From NCBI GenBank assembly GCA_000961575.1, contig LADP01000016.1, positions 20,287 to 84,286 on the forward strand: DNA of 64,000 nt. Reading direction: 5' to 3'. Each line of letters opens with the position of its first letter. Position 1 is the stretch's first letter. The notes below the pieces were generated by a model. It did not search any database. It had not been told where the DNA came from and saw nothing but the letters and a program-made list of their open reading frames with translations. Origin of the DNA: Peptococcaceae bacterium BRH_c8a. Lineage in GTDB: Bacteria > Bacillota > Desulfotomaculia > Desulfotomaculales > Desulfallaceae. A program made the position numbers and the translations under genes. This document shows, piece by piece, positions 35,456 to 44,095 of the stretch.

Positions 35456-37231
35456 TTATCTTGGCCAACCTGCTTTTCTTACCGGCACTAAAACTTTTTT
35501 GTCCTTTACCGACATTATGCCCGCGGGCGAGAGCCGTATGGCCGGCAGATGGGTGGCTGAAAGAAATAACAGGGTATAAAGTAAATCGTGATGCCGATGG
35601 CCGCGCTGGGCCAGCAGTTTATATAGATACCCGCATCTGTCAACCAGTTGGTCTAATGGCTGGGGACTCATAATCCCCCCCAGCGGCAGCGGTAACTCAT
35701 AAATGAATGTCCCTTTTTCCGCGATTACAATACCGCCTCCCAAGTCTAACATCCGGTTGGCTGAGCGCAACATTTCCGACGGGTTTTGGCCAAGTACCAG
35801 GATATCTCCGGTAATGGTGCTGGTGCAAGCCATCCCTTCCAAATAGTCGGCAAAGCCGGCTATGATGCCGGTGGTTACCCACCCTCCTGCCCTACCGAAC
35901 AGAGCGGCGTAGACCAGCCCTGCTTCATTACTAATATCCAGTACTCCGTTGCGCGACGGTAAAACGCAATCCTGGCGCCGGGTAATTACCGGGTTAACCA
36001 ACTGCATTAACGGAAATGGTTCGTCCTGGGCGGGCGGGGTCATGTCCCGGGGGGTAAGTCCGTTCAGGGAACCGGTTACCGGCTTAACACCGTAGTCATG
36101 CCAATTGGGCGAGGCCAATTTAGTCAGCAGTTGACCGTTTTCCGCCACCTGCTTCCCTTCGGCAATCACCCTTACCGGCGTGGGGTTATTGATATCTTCC
36201 AGGAACAGTATATCGGCCAGGCGTCCCGGAGCGATGCCGCCTAATTCATCATCCATGCGATAATAGGTGGCGGGGTTTAGGGTAGCCATGCGGTATGCTT
36301 CAACCGGCGGCACTCCTTCTTCAATGGCCAGACGAAGCAAGTGGTCGGTGAAACCCGCCCCCATATATGGTGGTGTAACTCCGTCGGTGGTTATCATAGC
36401 CCGGTTAAGGTCAATACCGGCATCAAGCAAACTTTTCAGCAGTACGGGCAAATCCTGACGTAATGAACTATGCCTTAATGTAGCATACATGCCCAGGCGT
36501 AAACGGCGCAGGGCCTCCTCCCCGCTGATGCTTTCATGGCAGGCTGAGACGCCGGCGGCGGCCAGTGCGTTTAGCGTTTCCACTGAGGCACCGGGAGCGT
36601 GTCCCTCTACTCTTTTACCACGAGAACCCGTGGCTATTATATTGTCCAACATCTGCTCTCGCCCGGCCAGCAGTGATGGCCAATCGGTGAGTTCACCGAC
36701 CTGTTTGGTGGCGGTCAATTCCAAAAGCGGTTCCAGCAAATGGGGCTCAAATAAGGCTGCCCGTTTACTGGAATAGGTCTGCGGATCCAAGCGGATGCTT
36801 AACAGCATTTTAACCGGCCATTGGTCAAACTCACGCCAAAGTAGAGCCAATTGCTGTGGTCCCATAAGCATGAAAAAGAATAGGTTATCGCAAACCATAG
36901 TGGTTGTGCCCAGGGCCAGCACTTGTTCCGCCAGGGTTGCCGGGGTATAGGTATGAAAGGGATGGGCATGGGGCTCGATATAGCCGGGACAAAGATACAG
37001 GCCGCCGGCCTCTACCACCGTGGTTTGATGACCCACCATTTGCTCAGCCGTACCCACGTAAGCAATGTGCGCTCCCTTGACGGCGATATTAACTTTTTGC
37101 AGTTCGCCGGTATAAACGTTAATTAACGTACCGTTTTTAATGTATAAATCTGCTTCAGCTTCCCCCCTGGAAGTGCGGATTAAATCGTAGAGTGTATTCC
37201 TGTTCAGTGGCCTAATTTTGTGTTCGCGCAT
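35456..37231 (-). CDS. ade: Adenine deaminase
   Basis: 591 residues of the amidohydrolase superfamily, converting adenine to hypoxanthine. The metal motif is PGYIEPHAHPFHTYTP, with VEGHAPG, SACHESISGEEAL and the metal Asp region MITTDGVTPPYM in order; the C-terminal adenine deaminase domain is complete (GRAGGWVTTGIIAGF). ATG 37231 is preceded by GAGGTG. It heads a minus operon with the GerW-like gene 108 nt downstream. Confidence 0.88.
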   Translation of the reverse strand: MREHKIRPLNRNTLYDLIRTSRGEAEADLYIKNGTLINVYTGELQKVNIAVKGAHIAYVGTAEQMVGHQTTVVEAGGLYLCPGYIEPHAHPFHTYTPATLAEQVLALGTTTMVCDNLFFFMLMGPQQLALLWREFDQWPVKMLLSIRLDPQTYSSKRAALFEPHLLEPLLELTATKQVGELTDWPSLLAGREQMLDNIIATGSRGKRVEGHAPGASVETLNALAAAGVSACHESISGEEALRRLRLGMYATLRHSSLRQDLPVLLKSLLDAGIDLNRAMITTDGVTPPYMGAGFTDHLLRLAIEEGVPPVEAYRMATLNPATYYRMDDELGGIAPGRLADILFLEDINNPTPVRVIAEGKQVAENGQLLTKLASPNWHDYGVKPVTGSLNGLTPRDMTPPAQDEPFPLMQLVNPVITRRQDCVLPSRNGVLDISNEAGLVYAALFGRAGGWVTTGIIAGFADYLEGMACTSTITGDILVLGQNPSEMLRSANRMLDLGGGIVIAEKGTFIYELPLPLGGIMSPQPLDQLVDRCGYLYKLLAQRGHRHHDLLYTLLFLSATHLPAIRLSPAGIMSVKDKKVLVPVRKAGWPR

Positions 37232-37350
37232 GATGTCACCTCGCCACGATTATATCACTCGCCTGACTTAACACAAAATTAAGGTATCAAAATCGCCCAA
37301 AATGTCAATTCTTATTGTACAATAGGACAAGGGATGTGGGTGATCCGAAC

Positions 37351-37734
37351 ATGCAAACAGCTAATGTACTTGCTTTTCCAACCCCGGAGGATCAAAATGT
37401 AATCAGGACTGCAGTGGAGACGTTTCTTTTCACCCAAACGGGCACAACCAGGGAATTAATGTTGAAAACTATCCGGGCTGTGCTTGACCGGTACAGGATT
37501 AGCCGGTTTAGTTTTGCCGATTACTATGTTTGCGTAACCAGAGAACCAACCTGGTCTGTGGTGAGGGCCAAGCATATCATCGAAGGGGAAAAATGCCCGG
37601 GCTGTAGTCAATACATATACCTCGTCAAAGGTCACGTGCGCATACTAAGCATCGAAGAGCTGCCGCGAAGACACTACGTTACCTACGGTTGCCGCTGCGG
37701 CCGGGTTTTTGGTAAGTGGGAGTCGGCTTTTTAA
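37351..37734 (+). CDS. Hypothetical zinc-binding protein
   Basis: 127 residues. The C-terminal half has EKCPGCSQYIYL and YGCRCGRVFGKW, two CxxC-type pairs that would hold one zinc. The N-terminal half is helical. I do not recognise the family. ATG 37351 has GGTGAT upstream; the open frame extends 12 codons farther without support. Confidence 0.55.
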   Translation: MQTANVLAFPTPEDQNVIRTAVETFLFTQTGTTRELMLKTIRAVLDRYRISRFSFADYYVCVTREPTWSVVRAKHIIEGEKCPGCSQYIYLVKGHVRILSIEELPRRHYVTYGCRCGRVFGKWESAF

Positions 37735-37740
37735 GGAATC

Positions 37741-37836
37741 AGGAATCAGGAGTCAGGAGAAAATCAAAATGAAGGCACCTACTATAAACATATTTTCGGT
37801 ATTCTTCATTCTGACTACTGACTACTGAATTCTGTT
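37741..37836. repeat. Inverted repeat of GGAGTCAGGAG type
   Basis: AATCAGGAGTCAGGAG on the left and CTGACTACTGACTACTGAAT on the right are roughly complementary and flank an AT-rich center, upstream of thrC. Sequences of this kind are frequent in Firmicute intergenic regions. Confidence 0.5.
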
Positions 37837-37870
37837 TACTAAATATTATAGATCGACCGGAGGTTGTAAC

Positions 37871-39382
37871 ATGCTTTATAAAAGCACCAGGGGCGACAAT
37901 CACCAGGCATTATCTGCCGAGGCTATCAAGCGGGGCATTGCACCTGACGGTGGGTTATTTATCCCTACCGATCGGATTTTATTTTCCGCCGACGACATTT
38001 ACGCCCTAGCGGGTATGGATTACCGGGCCAGGGCGGCTCGGATACTGGCCCCGTACCTGTCCGATTTCACTACGGCAGAAGTTTCGGAATGTGTAGGATT
38101 TGCGTACAGCGACAAGAATTTTGACCACCCGGCAGTGGCTCCGCTGGTTGAATTGGAACGAGGCCTGGCGGTGTTGGAGTTATGGCACGGCCCTACCTGC
38201 GCATTTAAAGACATGGCTTTGCAAATACTTCCTCACTTATTGGTTAAATCAATGGCTAAGACCGGTGAAGACGCTGGCATATTGATTCTGGTAGCAACAT
38301 CGGGCGATACCGGTAAGGCTGCCCTGGAAGGTTTTAAGGATGTACCCCGCACGGCCATAACTGTTTTTTACCCTGCCCAAGGAGTCAGCGAGGTGCAAAG
38401 GATGCAAATGGTGACCCAGGCAGGCAATAACGTCGGGGTGGTAGCGGTGCAAGGTAACTTCGACGACAGCCAGAGCGGGGTCAAGGATATTTTTGCCGAT
38501 CAAGCCATGTCCGATGTGATTGCCGAACGGGGTTTTAAGTTTTCCTCGGCCAATTCCATCAACTGGGGCCGTTTGGCGCCGCAGATAGTTTACTATTTCT
38601 CTGCTTACGCCGACCTATTGGCCAATGGACGCATCAAGCCCGGCCAGGCGGTTAATTTCGTGGTGCCCACTGGAAATTTCGGTAATATTCTGGCCGGGTT
38701 TTACGCCCGCCAGATGGGTTTACCGGTACACCGGTTAATTTGCGCCGCCAACGAGAACAACGTGCTTACCGATTTCATTCGTACCGGTGTTTATGACCGG
38801 GTCAGGGACTTTAAAACCACCATTTCCCCTTCCATGGATATTCTTATATCCAGTAACCTGGAACGCCTGTTGTTTGAATTGACCGGCCATGATGCGTTCC
38901 GGATTAGGGAGTGGATGTCCCAACTTAAGCTGCAAGGCCGTTATGCGGTGGATACCGGCACCAGGGAAAAAGTGCAGCAATTATTCTGGTCTGATTTTGC
39001 CAGCGACGATGAAACCGGACATTCCATCCGGGAAACACACCGCCGTTACGGCTACGTAGTAGATACTCACACGGCAGTGGGCTTACATGTTTATGATAAA
39101 TACCGGGGTGCCACCGGGGACGACACGCCAACCGTTGTCCTTTCCACCGCCAGCCCGTTTAAGTTCAACGCCAGCGTTACCAAAGCCCTTTTAGGGGCTA
39201 ATGAAATTTTGGGTAAAACCGAGTTTGAACTGCTGCAAACTCTTTCCGCATTCAGTGGGATGCCCATACCCAGGGGATTACGGGATTTGCAAAACCAGCC
39301 GGTGCTGCATGAAACAGTGGTTGAACGTGAACAAATGCCCCAAAGTGTTATTGCTTTTGTAAACAAGCTAACCGGTGCATAA
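37871..39382 (+). CDS. thrC: Threonine synthase
   Basis: 503 residues, fold-type II PLP enzyme making threonine from O-phosphohomoserine. SEAI-type N-terminus with GIAPDGGLFIPTD, the PLP lysine in GPTCAFKDMALQ (about residue 112), the phosphate-binding ATSGDTGKAALEG, and VPTGNFGNILAG. Length fits the long (yeast/E. coli-like) class. ATG follows CGGAGG. It is not next to hom or thrB here. Confidence 0.94.
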   Translation: MLYKSTRGDNHQALSAEAIKRGIAPDGGLFIPTDRILFSADDIYALAGMDYRARAARILAPYLSDFTTAEVSECVGFAYSDKNFDHPAVAPLVELERGLAVLELWHGPTCAFKDMALQILPHLLVKSMAKTGEDAGILILVATSGDTGKAALEGFKDVPRTAITVFYPAQGVSEVQRMQMVTQAGNNVGVVAVQGNFDDSQSGVKDIFADQAMSDVIAERGFKFSSANSINWGRLAPQIVYYFSAYADLLANGRIKPGQAVNFVVPTGNFGNILAGFYARQMGLPVHRLICAANENNVLTDFIRTGVYDRVRDFKTTISPSMDILISSNLERLLFELTGHDAFRIREWMSQLKLQGRYAVDTGTREKVQQLFWSDFASDDETGHSIRETHRRYGYVVDTHTAVGLHVYDKYRGATGDDTPTVVLSTASPFKFNASVTKALLGANEILGKTEFELLQTLSAFSGMPIPRGLRDLQNQPVLHETVVEREQMPQSVIAFVNKLTGA

Positions 39383-39433
39383 TTGATCAAGCCAATGTAC
39401 AGTGCTGCGGCAGGGATTAGCAGGTGGTGAAAA

Positions 39434-39601
39434 ATGAGTAGAACCTTTTTACCAATGATGCTTTCGGTTTTTGCGTCAGTGGCAGTATATTATCTGCTGG
39501 CCACCAGGACACCTTTATCAGAGAACCTGAGTATGGCCGCCGGAGTAACTGTGGGTGTCATAGGCGCGGTAACAGCCACAAGGATCTTTAAACGCAAATA
39601 A
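39434..39601 (+). CDS. Small two-helix membrane protein
   Basis: 55 residues: MSRTFLPMMLSVFASVAVYY opens the first hydrophobic segment, and MAAGVTVGVIGAVTATR forms the second, ending in a basic FKRK tail. CAGGTGGTGA precedes ATG. It resembles small DUF-type inner-membrane proteins of spore formers but I cannot assign one. It lies between thrC and the macro-domain gene on the same strand. Confidence 0.55.
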   Translation: MSRTFLPMMLSVFASVAVYYLLATRTPLSENLSMAAGVTVGVIGAVTATRIFKRK

Positions 39602-39662
39602 AAAGCTGAGCCATGCTTGCGGTACATTACTGTGCCGGTGTTTATTGATTGGAGGTAATGAC

Positions 39663-40208
39663 ATGGAATATCTGGTAAACCAAACGCGGATTATGTTTAT
39701 ACGCGGGGACATTACCGCACAAGATACTGAAGCCATTGTCAATGCCGCGAATTCCAGTCTACTGGGCGGCGGAGGCGTTGATGGGGCAATCCACCGGGCG
39801 GGCGGCCCGCAAATCTTGGCCGCATGTAAAAAAATCAGGGCAACCAAGGGTTTATGCCACCCCGGCGAGGCCGTAATCACAACCGGTGGCAACCTGCCTG
39901 CCGACCACGTTATCCATACCGTGGGCCCAATCTGGCGCGGGGGTAATCACGGTGAACCAGACCTGCTTAGCAGCGCCTACCGCAATAGTTTGGCATTAGC
40001 CCGGGAAAACGGGTTGCGAAGCATCTCTTTTCCTTCCATCAGCACGGGAGCTTACCGTTACCCCAAAGAAAAAGCAGCGTTAATTGCCGTCGGTGTAATT
40101 AGTGCATTTGCTGCCGCCAATGGTAAACCCGAAGAAATAAGAATGGTGTTATTTAGCGACCAAGACTTACAGGTTTACATTGCTGCTTGGAAAAAAATCG
40201 CATTATAA
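39663..40208 (+). CDS. Macro-domain protein, probable O-acetyl-ADP-ribose deacetylase
   Basis: 181 residues that equal one macro domain. RGDITAQDTEAIVNAANSSLLGG, GGGVDGAIHRAGG, CHPGEAVITTGGNLPADHVIHTVGP (quoted in parts: GEAVITTGG, VIHTVGP) and FPSISTGAYRYP match MacroD/YmdB-type enzymes including the catalytic Asn and Asp region. It hydrolyses O-acetyl-ADP-ribose, the product of Sir2 enzymes such as CobB at 29433, or removes ADP-ribose from proteins. ATG 39663 follows TTGGAGGTAATGAC. Confidence 0.92.
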   Translation: MEYLVNQTRIMFIRGDITAQDTEAIVNAANSSLLGGGGVDGAIHRAGGPQILAACKKIRATKGLCHPGEAVITTGGNLPADHVIHTVGPIWRGGNHGEPDLLSSAYRNSLALARENGLRSISFPSISTGAYRYPKEKAALIAVGVISAFAAANGKPEEIRMVLFSDQDLQVYIAAWKKIAL

Positions 40209-40326
40209 GCGGTTGTCATCAGACTATAGTCCCATTGTTTTGGGCCTTGTCACTCATTTACAAGCCCAACTAAATGCTCAATAATATTAGTAGAGTAGAA
40301 AATGTTTAGTGAATGGGACTAACAAC

Positions 40327-40527
40327 ATGAGATTAAACGAGGTGCGTGAACGATTAATTTCATACGGCTACCATCCCGACGAGGTGGAATATGCCCTGGT
40401 GGAAATCTTGCTTTATAAAAGCGCTGATTTAATTAACACGGCAGATATCAGGGTATTACTTAGCATGCTGCAGGAAAAGTTGGAAATAACCAGAGCTGAG
40501 TCCCGGATTAAGATGTTCTCCGGCTAA
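40327..40527 (+). CDS. Hypothetical small helical protein
   Basis: 66 residues: MRLNEVRERLISYGYHPDEV and a following helix ending KMFSG. No family recognised. ATG 40327 has only a weak binding site; a GTG six codons upstream is the alternative. A terminator at 40562 follows, which supports it as a real transcript end. Confidence 0.5.
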   Translation: MRLNEVRERLISYGYHPDEVEYALVEILLYKSADLINTADIRVLLSMLQEKLEITRAESRIKMFSG

Positions 40528-40561
40528 ATAACATGGAAAATCATGAGTAAGATTTCAGGCG

Positions 40562-40587
40562 CACCCTAAGACAGCAGGGTGTTTTTA
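40562..40587 (+). terminator. Terminator
   Basis: CACCCT-AAGACAGC-AGGGTG followed by TTTTTATATTTT. Confidence 0.7.
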
Positions 40588-40616
40588 TATTTTGCGGTTT
40601 GGATTATGTTCACTTC

Positions 40617-40645
40617 TTGACGCTTTGGTACATCTGTGCTACCAT
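40617..40645 (+). promoter_or_regulatory. Possible promoter of tRNA-Leu
   Basis: TTGACG, 17-nt spacer, TACCAT. The -35 is good and the -10 weak. About 70 nt before the tRNA. Confidence 0.4.
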
Positions 40646-40716
40646 TATCAATGCGGCGTAACTTACTTTTAGCTTTTGGGGTAAACTGTTGCAGCACGGC
40701 AACAAAAATAAAATTA

Positions 40717-40802
40717 GCGGGCGTGGCGGAACGGCAGACGCGCTGGACTTAGGATCCAGTGGGAGTGATCTCGTGGAGGTTCAAGTCCTCTCGCCCGCAC
40801 CA
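40717..40802 (+). tRNA. tRNA-Leu (anticodon UAG)
   Basis: 86 nt with encoded CCA. Acceptor GCGGGCG pairs CGCCCGC. The anticodon stem CTGGA/TCCAG carries loop CTTAGGA, anticodon TAG at 40750-40752. The long variable arm (GGGAGTGATCTCG region) marks a class II tRNA. T-arm GGTTCAAGTCC. Confidence 0.97.
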
Positions 40803-40804
40803 AG

Positions 40805-40836
40805 AAAAACCGGGGCTTTTATAGCTTCCGGTTTTT
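40805..40836 (+). terminator. Terminator of tRNA-Leu
   Basis: AAAAACCGG...CCGGTTTTTA directly after the CCA end. Confidence 0.8.
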
Positions 40837-41037
40837 ATTATTAAAACAAACTATTGCAACCAGCCTTAGTGTTTTTTTTTGCGCAGGGATATGAATTATT
40901 TATTACTTCTGGCACTTTATTTAAAGGATTTTGTATATACATGTAGAATTTACCACGATACTCCATATGTCAGAAATAAGCTTTACTGGATAGAAAAAGG
41001 CCAAATTAACGTTACTGACCCGGAACTAGGTGAAAAA

Positions 41038-43848
41038 ATGGATCAGGACAAATCGTATATAAAAAATACATCAAACATCCTTATACTGGTTTTTGTAGTG
41101 GCGCTTTATTATATAAGCCATGTTAATTATTTGTTTTTTCATGCTGCCGCCGAGTTATTTAGCATTATTATTGCCTTTAACATATTCATTATTGCGGTTA
41201 ACACTTACCGTGTTGCTCAAAATAGCTTTTTCATGCTGCTGGGTATCGCTTATGGTTTTGTAGGCGGTTTTGATTTGCTGCATATGCTGGCTTATCAGGG
41301 AATGGACGTTATCGGAGCCGCCGGGGATGACGCTCATTTGAAGTTATGGATTAGCGCCAGGTATCTGGGCAGTACAGCACTGCTGATGGCGGTGCTGTTA
41401 CATAGGAAAAAACTGAATCTATACCTAATTGCCGGGTTCTATACTTTTGTGTCTGCTATTTTAGCAGCTTCCTTTTTTATATGGCCTCTATTCCCCGCCA
41501 ACGGCGTTGCTGGTCTGGGGTTACCCTTGTTTTTAAGAATTAGTGAATTTTTCATCTCGTGCATTTTGGTGGCGGCTCTGGTTCTGATAACTCAAATTAA
41601 GAAGGTATTCCACAAACATGTTTTCTGGTTTGTTGTTCTTTCTCTCGTGGCTACTTTGCTTGCGGAAATATTCTTTGCCTTTAATACTGTCATGTACGGT
41701 TGGTTAGATGTTTCTGGCCACTTGCTAAAGCTGGTATCTTTTTATTTTATGTATCAGGCGCTTGTGGTCACAAGCCTGTCGGAACCGCAAAAACTTTTGT
41801 TTTATGAACTGGCCCAGACCAAGAACAAATCCCTTAAAGTAAATGAACAGTTGGTTAAAGAAATAAAGAATCATAAACAAACAGCCAAACTGCTGCAGCG
41901 CGTAAATAGGGCCCTTAAGGTGTTAAGTGAATCCAACCGGGTTATTGCCGGCGCCAGTAACGAATCTGAGTTAATTAATAATATTTGCCGGGTCATTGTT
42001 GAGGTGGGTGGTTACCACTCGGCCTGGGTTGGTTACGCGGAACAGAACAGGGAAAGAACAGTCCGCTCGTTTAATCATGGCGGCCTCGTGGGCGACCGGT
42101 ATTCCGACCTGGTTATATCATCCGGGTCAAATCCGGAATTAAACTCTGGCTCAACCGCGGTGGTTGGCACGGTACCGGCCGGGTTAATGAAAGAAAAGCA
42201 AAAAGACTTCGGCATTAATTCCTGGCAAAGCCAGGCCAGGCGTAATCCCAGGTCTGAGTTTACCGTGCCGCTGGTTTTGGATAATCAGATACTCGGTTCG
42301 ATTAATATTATCGCGGCCGAGCCTGAAGCCTTTAACGAGGTGGAGAATGAACTACTGACCAAATTGTCTCAAAACCTAGCTTATGGAATAAACATGCTTC
42401 GATCACGGGCGGAGAAAAAGAAAGCCGAAGAAGCATTGCGGGAGAGCGAAGAAAAATTCAGGCTGCTGTTTCATAACGCCAATGATGCCATATTTTTATT
42501 ATCGGTAGACGAATCCCCATATCGCTTCCTGGAAGTTAATGATGTTTCCTGTCGGAAATTTGGTTATGGCAGGGATGAATTCCTGGAAAGAACAATTGAA
42601 GAGATTGTCTTTAATAAAGAACTTAGGGCTTTTAAAGAATACCTTGCCGAATGCCTTGAAAAAGGACACGCCACATACGAACTGAATGTTACTTCTAAAG
42701 AGGGCCAAAAAATTCCTATTGAGGCCAACGGCCACTTGTTTAATTTAAAGGATCGGCAAGTTATGCTATCAATAGCCCGGGATATCACCGAACGCAAACA
42801 AGCCGAAGAACAGTTGCGGTTTATCAGCCTGCACGACTCTCTTACCGGGCTTTCGAACCGGGCATTCTTTGAGCGGGAGATGAACCGCCTGGAAAACAGG
42901 CGCCAGTACCCGGTGGGTATCATCATGTGCGATGTGGATGGCTTAAAGCTGGTCAACGATACTCTGGGCCACGATGCAGGTGACACGCTGCTGGTGAATG
43001 CAGCCAAGGTAATTAAGCAGTGTTTCCGCGAGGGTGATACGGTGGCCAGGATTGGCGGGGATGAATTTGCAGTGCTGCTCACCGATGTGGACACTGCTGC
43101 TGTTGAAGTGGCTTGTAAAAGGATTCGGGATGCTTTCGCCGGTTACAATGAAACAAACCCTGAACTTCCGCTAAGCATATCCGTTGGTTCGGCCGTAAGC
43201 GGCAGTGCCTTTATCAAAATGCTGGATCTTTTTAAGGAAGCTGATAACAATATGTATCGTGAAAAGCTGCACCGGCGGCAAAGCGCCAGAAGTTCCATCG
43301 TCAACACTTTAATTAAAGCTTTGGAAGAAAGGGATTTTATTACCGGCGGCCATGCCGAACGTTTACAGGATCTGGTTGCCAATTTGGCTTCTACCATCGG
43401 ACTGAAACAGCGGTTAACTGATTTGCGGCTTCTGGCTCAGTTCCACGACATTGGCAAAGTAGGTATTCCAGACCGGATATTATTTAAACAGGGCCCTTTG
43501 ACTACTGAAGAAACTAAGGAGATGCAGCGGCACAGCGAAATTGGTTATCGGATTGCGCAATCCGCGCCCGAACTACTTCCTATTGCCGAATGGATTTTAA
43601 AACACCATGAATGGTGGAATGGTAAAGGATACCCCCTGGGGCTCAAAGGGGAGCAGATTCCCCTGGAGTGCCGCATATTAGCTATTGCAGACGCGTATGA
43701 CGCCATGACCAGCGATCGACCATACCGCCAGGCCATGTCCTTTGAAGAAGCGGCCAAAGAATTGCGAAACAGCTCCGGTGCACAGTTTGACCCGGAGCTG
43801 GTGCTTACGTTTATCAACTCAATGCAAGCAAATTGCGATTCGATGTAA
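41038..43848 (+). CDS. MASE3-GAF-PAS-GGDEF-HD-GYP c-di-GMP signalling protein
   Basis: 936 residues. A membrane MASE3 sensor (about 1-240, with FFHAAAELFSIIIAF and GFVGGFDLLHMLAYQGM) is followed by GAF (about 290-460), PAS (470-590), GGDEF (605-760) and HD-GYP (770-930). The GGDEF motif is intact (ARIGGDEFAVL) with an RxxD inhibition site REGD five residues before it. The HD-GYP site is intact (FHDIGKVGIPD, HHEWWNGKGYP). It can therefore both make and degrade c-di-GMP. ATG 41038 follows AGGTGA; the frame is open to TTG 40879, which lacks a site. Confidence 0.92.
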   Translation: MDQDKSYIKNTSNILILVFVVALYYISHVNYLFFHAAAELFSIIIAFNIFIIAVNTYRVAQNSFFMLLGIAYGFVGGFDLLHMLAYQGMDVIGAAGDDAHLKLWISARYLGSTALLMAVLLHRKKLNLYLIAGFYTFVSAILAASFFIWPLFPANGVAGLGLPLFLRISEFFISCILVAALVLITQIKKVFHKHVFWFVVLSLVATLLAEIFFAFNTVMYGWLDVSGHLLKLVSFYFMYQALVVTSLSEPQKLLFYELAQTKNKSLKVNEQLVKEIKNHKQTAKLLQRVNRALKVLSESNRVIAGASNESELINNICRVIVEVGGYHSAWVGYAEQNRERTVRSFNHGGLVGDRYSDLVISSGSNPELNSGSTAVVGTVPAGLMKEKQKDFGINSWQSQARRNPRSEFTVPLVLDNQILGSINIIAAEPEAFNEVENELLTKLSQNLAYGINMLRSRAEKKKAEEALRESEEKFRLLFHNANDAIFLLSVDESPYRFLEVNDVSCRKFGYGRDEFLERTIEEIVFNKELRAFKEYLAECLEKGHATYELNVTSKEGQKIPIEANGHLFNLKDRQVMLSIARDITERKQAEEQLRFISLHDSLTGLSNRAFFEREMNRLENRRQYPVGIIMCDVDGLKLVNDTLGHDAGDTLLVNAAKVIKQCFREGDTVARIGGDEFAVLLTDVDTAAVEVACKRIRDAFAGYNETNPELPLSISVGSAVSGSAFIKMLDLFKEADNNMYREKLHRRQSARSSIVNTLIKALEERDFITGGHAERLQDLVANLASTIGLKQRLTDLRLLAQFHDIGKVGIPDRILFKQGPLTTEETKEMQRHSEIGYRIAQSAPELLPIAEWILKHHEWWNGKGYPLGLKGEQIPLECRILAIADAYDAMTSDRPYRQAMSFEEAAKELRNSSGAQFDPELVLTFINSMQANCDSM

Positions 43849-43905
43849 CACCCTGCCATCAAATGGAATATGTTGTGGTAAATTAATACTGGGAGGGATT
43901 ATTTG

Positions 43906-44001
43906 ATGGCCTACGGAGCTGGAGGTACCAGTAGCAGTCTTATTCTGTTCTTAATTCTGATTTTACTTGTGTTCGGGATGGGTTTCTTCCCCCATAACTA
44001 A
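43906..44001 (+). CDS. YjcZ-like sporulation miniprotein (chromosomal copy)
   Basis: 31 residues: MAYGAGGTSSS, then a hydrophobic LILFLILILLVFGMG and a short tail FFPHN. The Gly-rich start plus a single helix is the pattern of the YjcZ family of tiny sporulation proteins. GGGAGGG precedes ATG. It shares LILFLILILLVFGMG-type sequence with the 57016 gene. Terminator at 44053. Confidence 0.7.
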   Translation: MAYGAGGTSSSLILFLILILLVFGMGFFPHN

Positions 44002-44052
44002 ATGATTGCTAAATGCTGATAGATAAGAATCATAAATAAAATGAGAGTTTAT

Positions 44053-44082
44053 CCGGAACGCTTTGGGTGTTCCGGTTTTTTT
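44053..44082. terminator. Terminator between convergent genes
   Basis: CCGGAAC-GCTTTGGGT-GTTCCGG then TTTTTTTT. It serves the YjcZ-like gene on + and lies just past the stop of the 44096 gene on -. Confidence 0.75.
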
Positions 44083-44095
44083 TAATCTTAAAACG

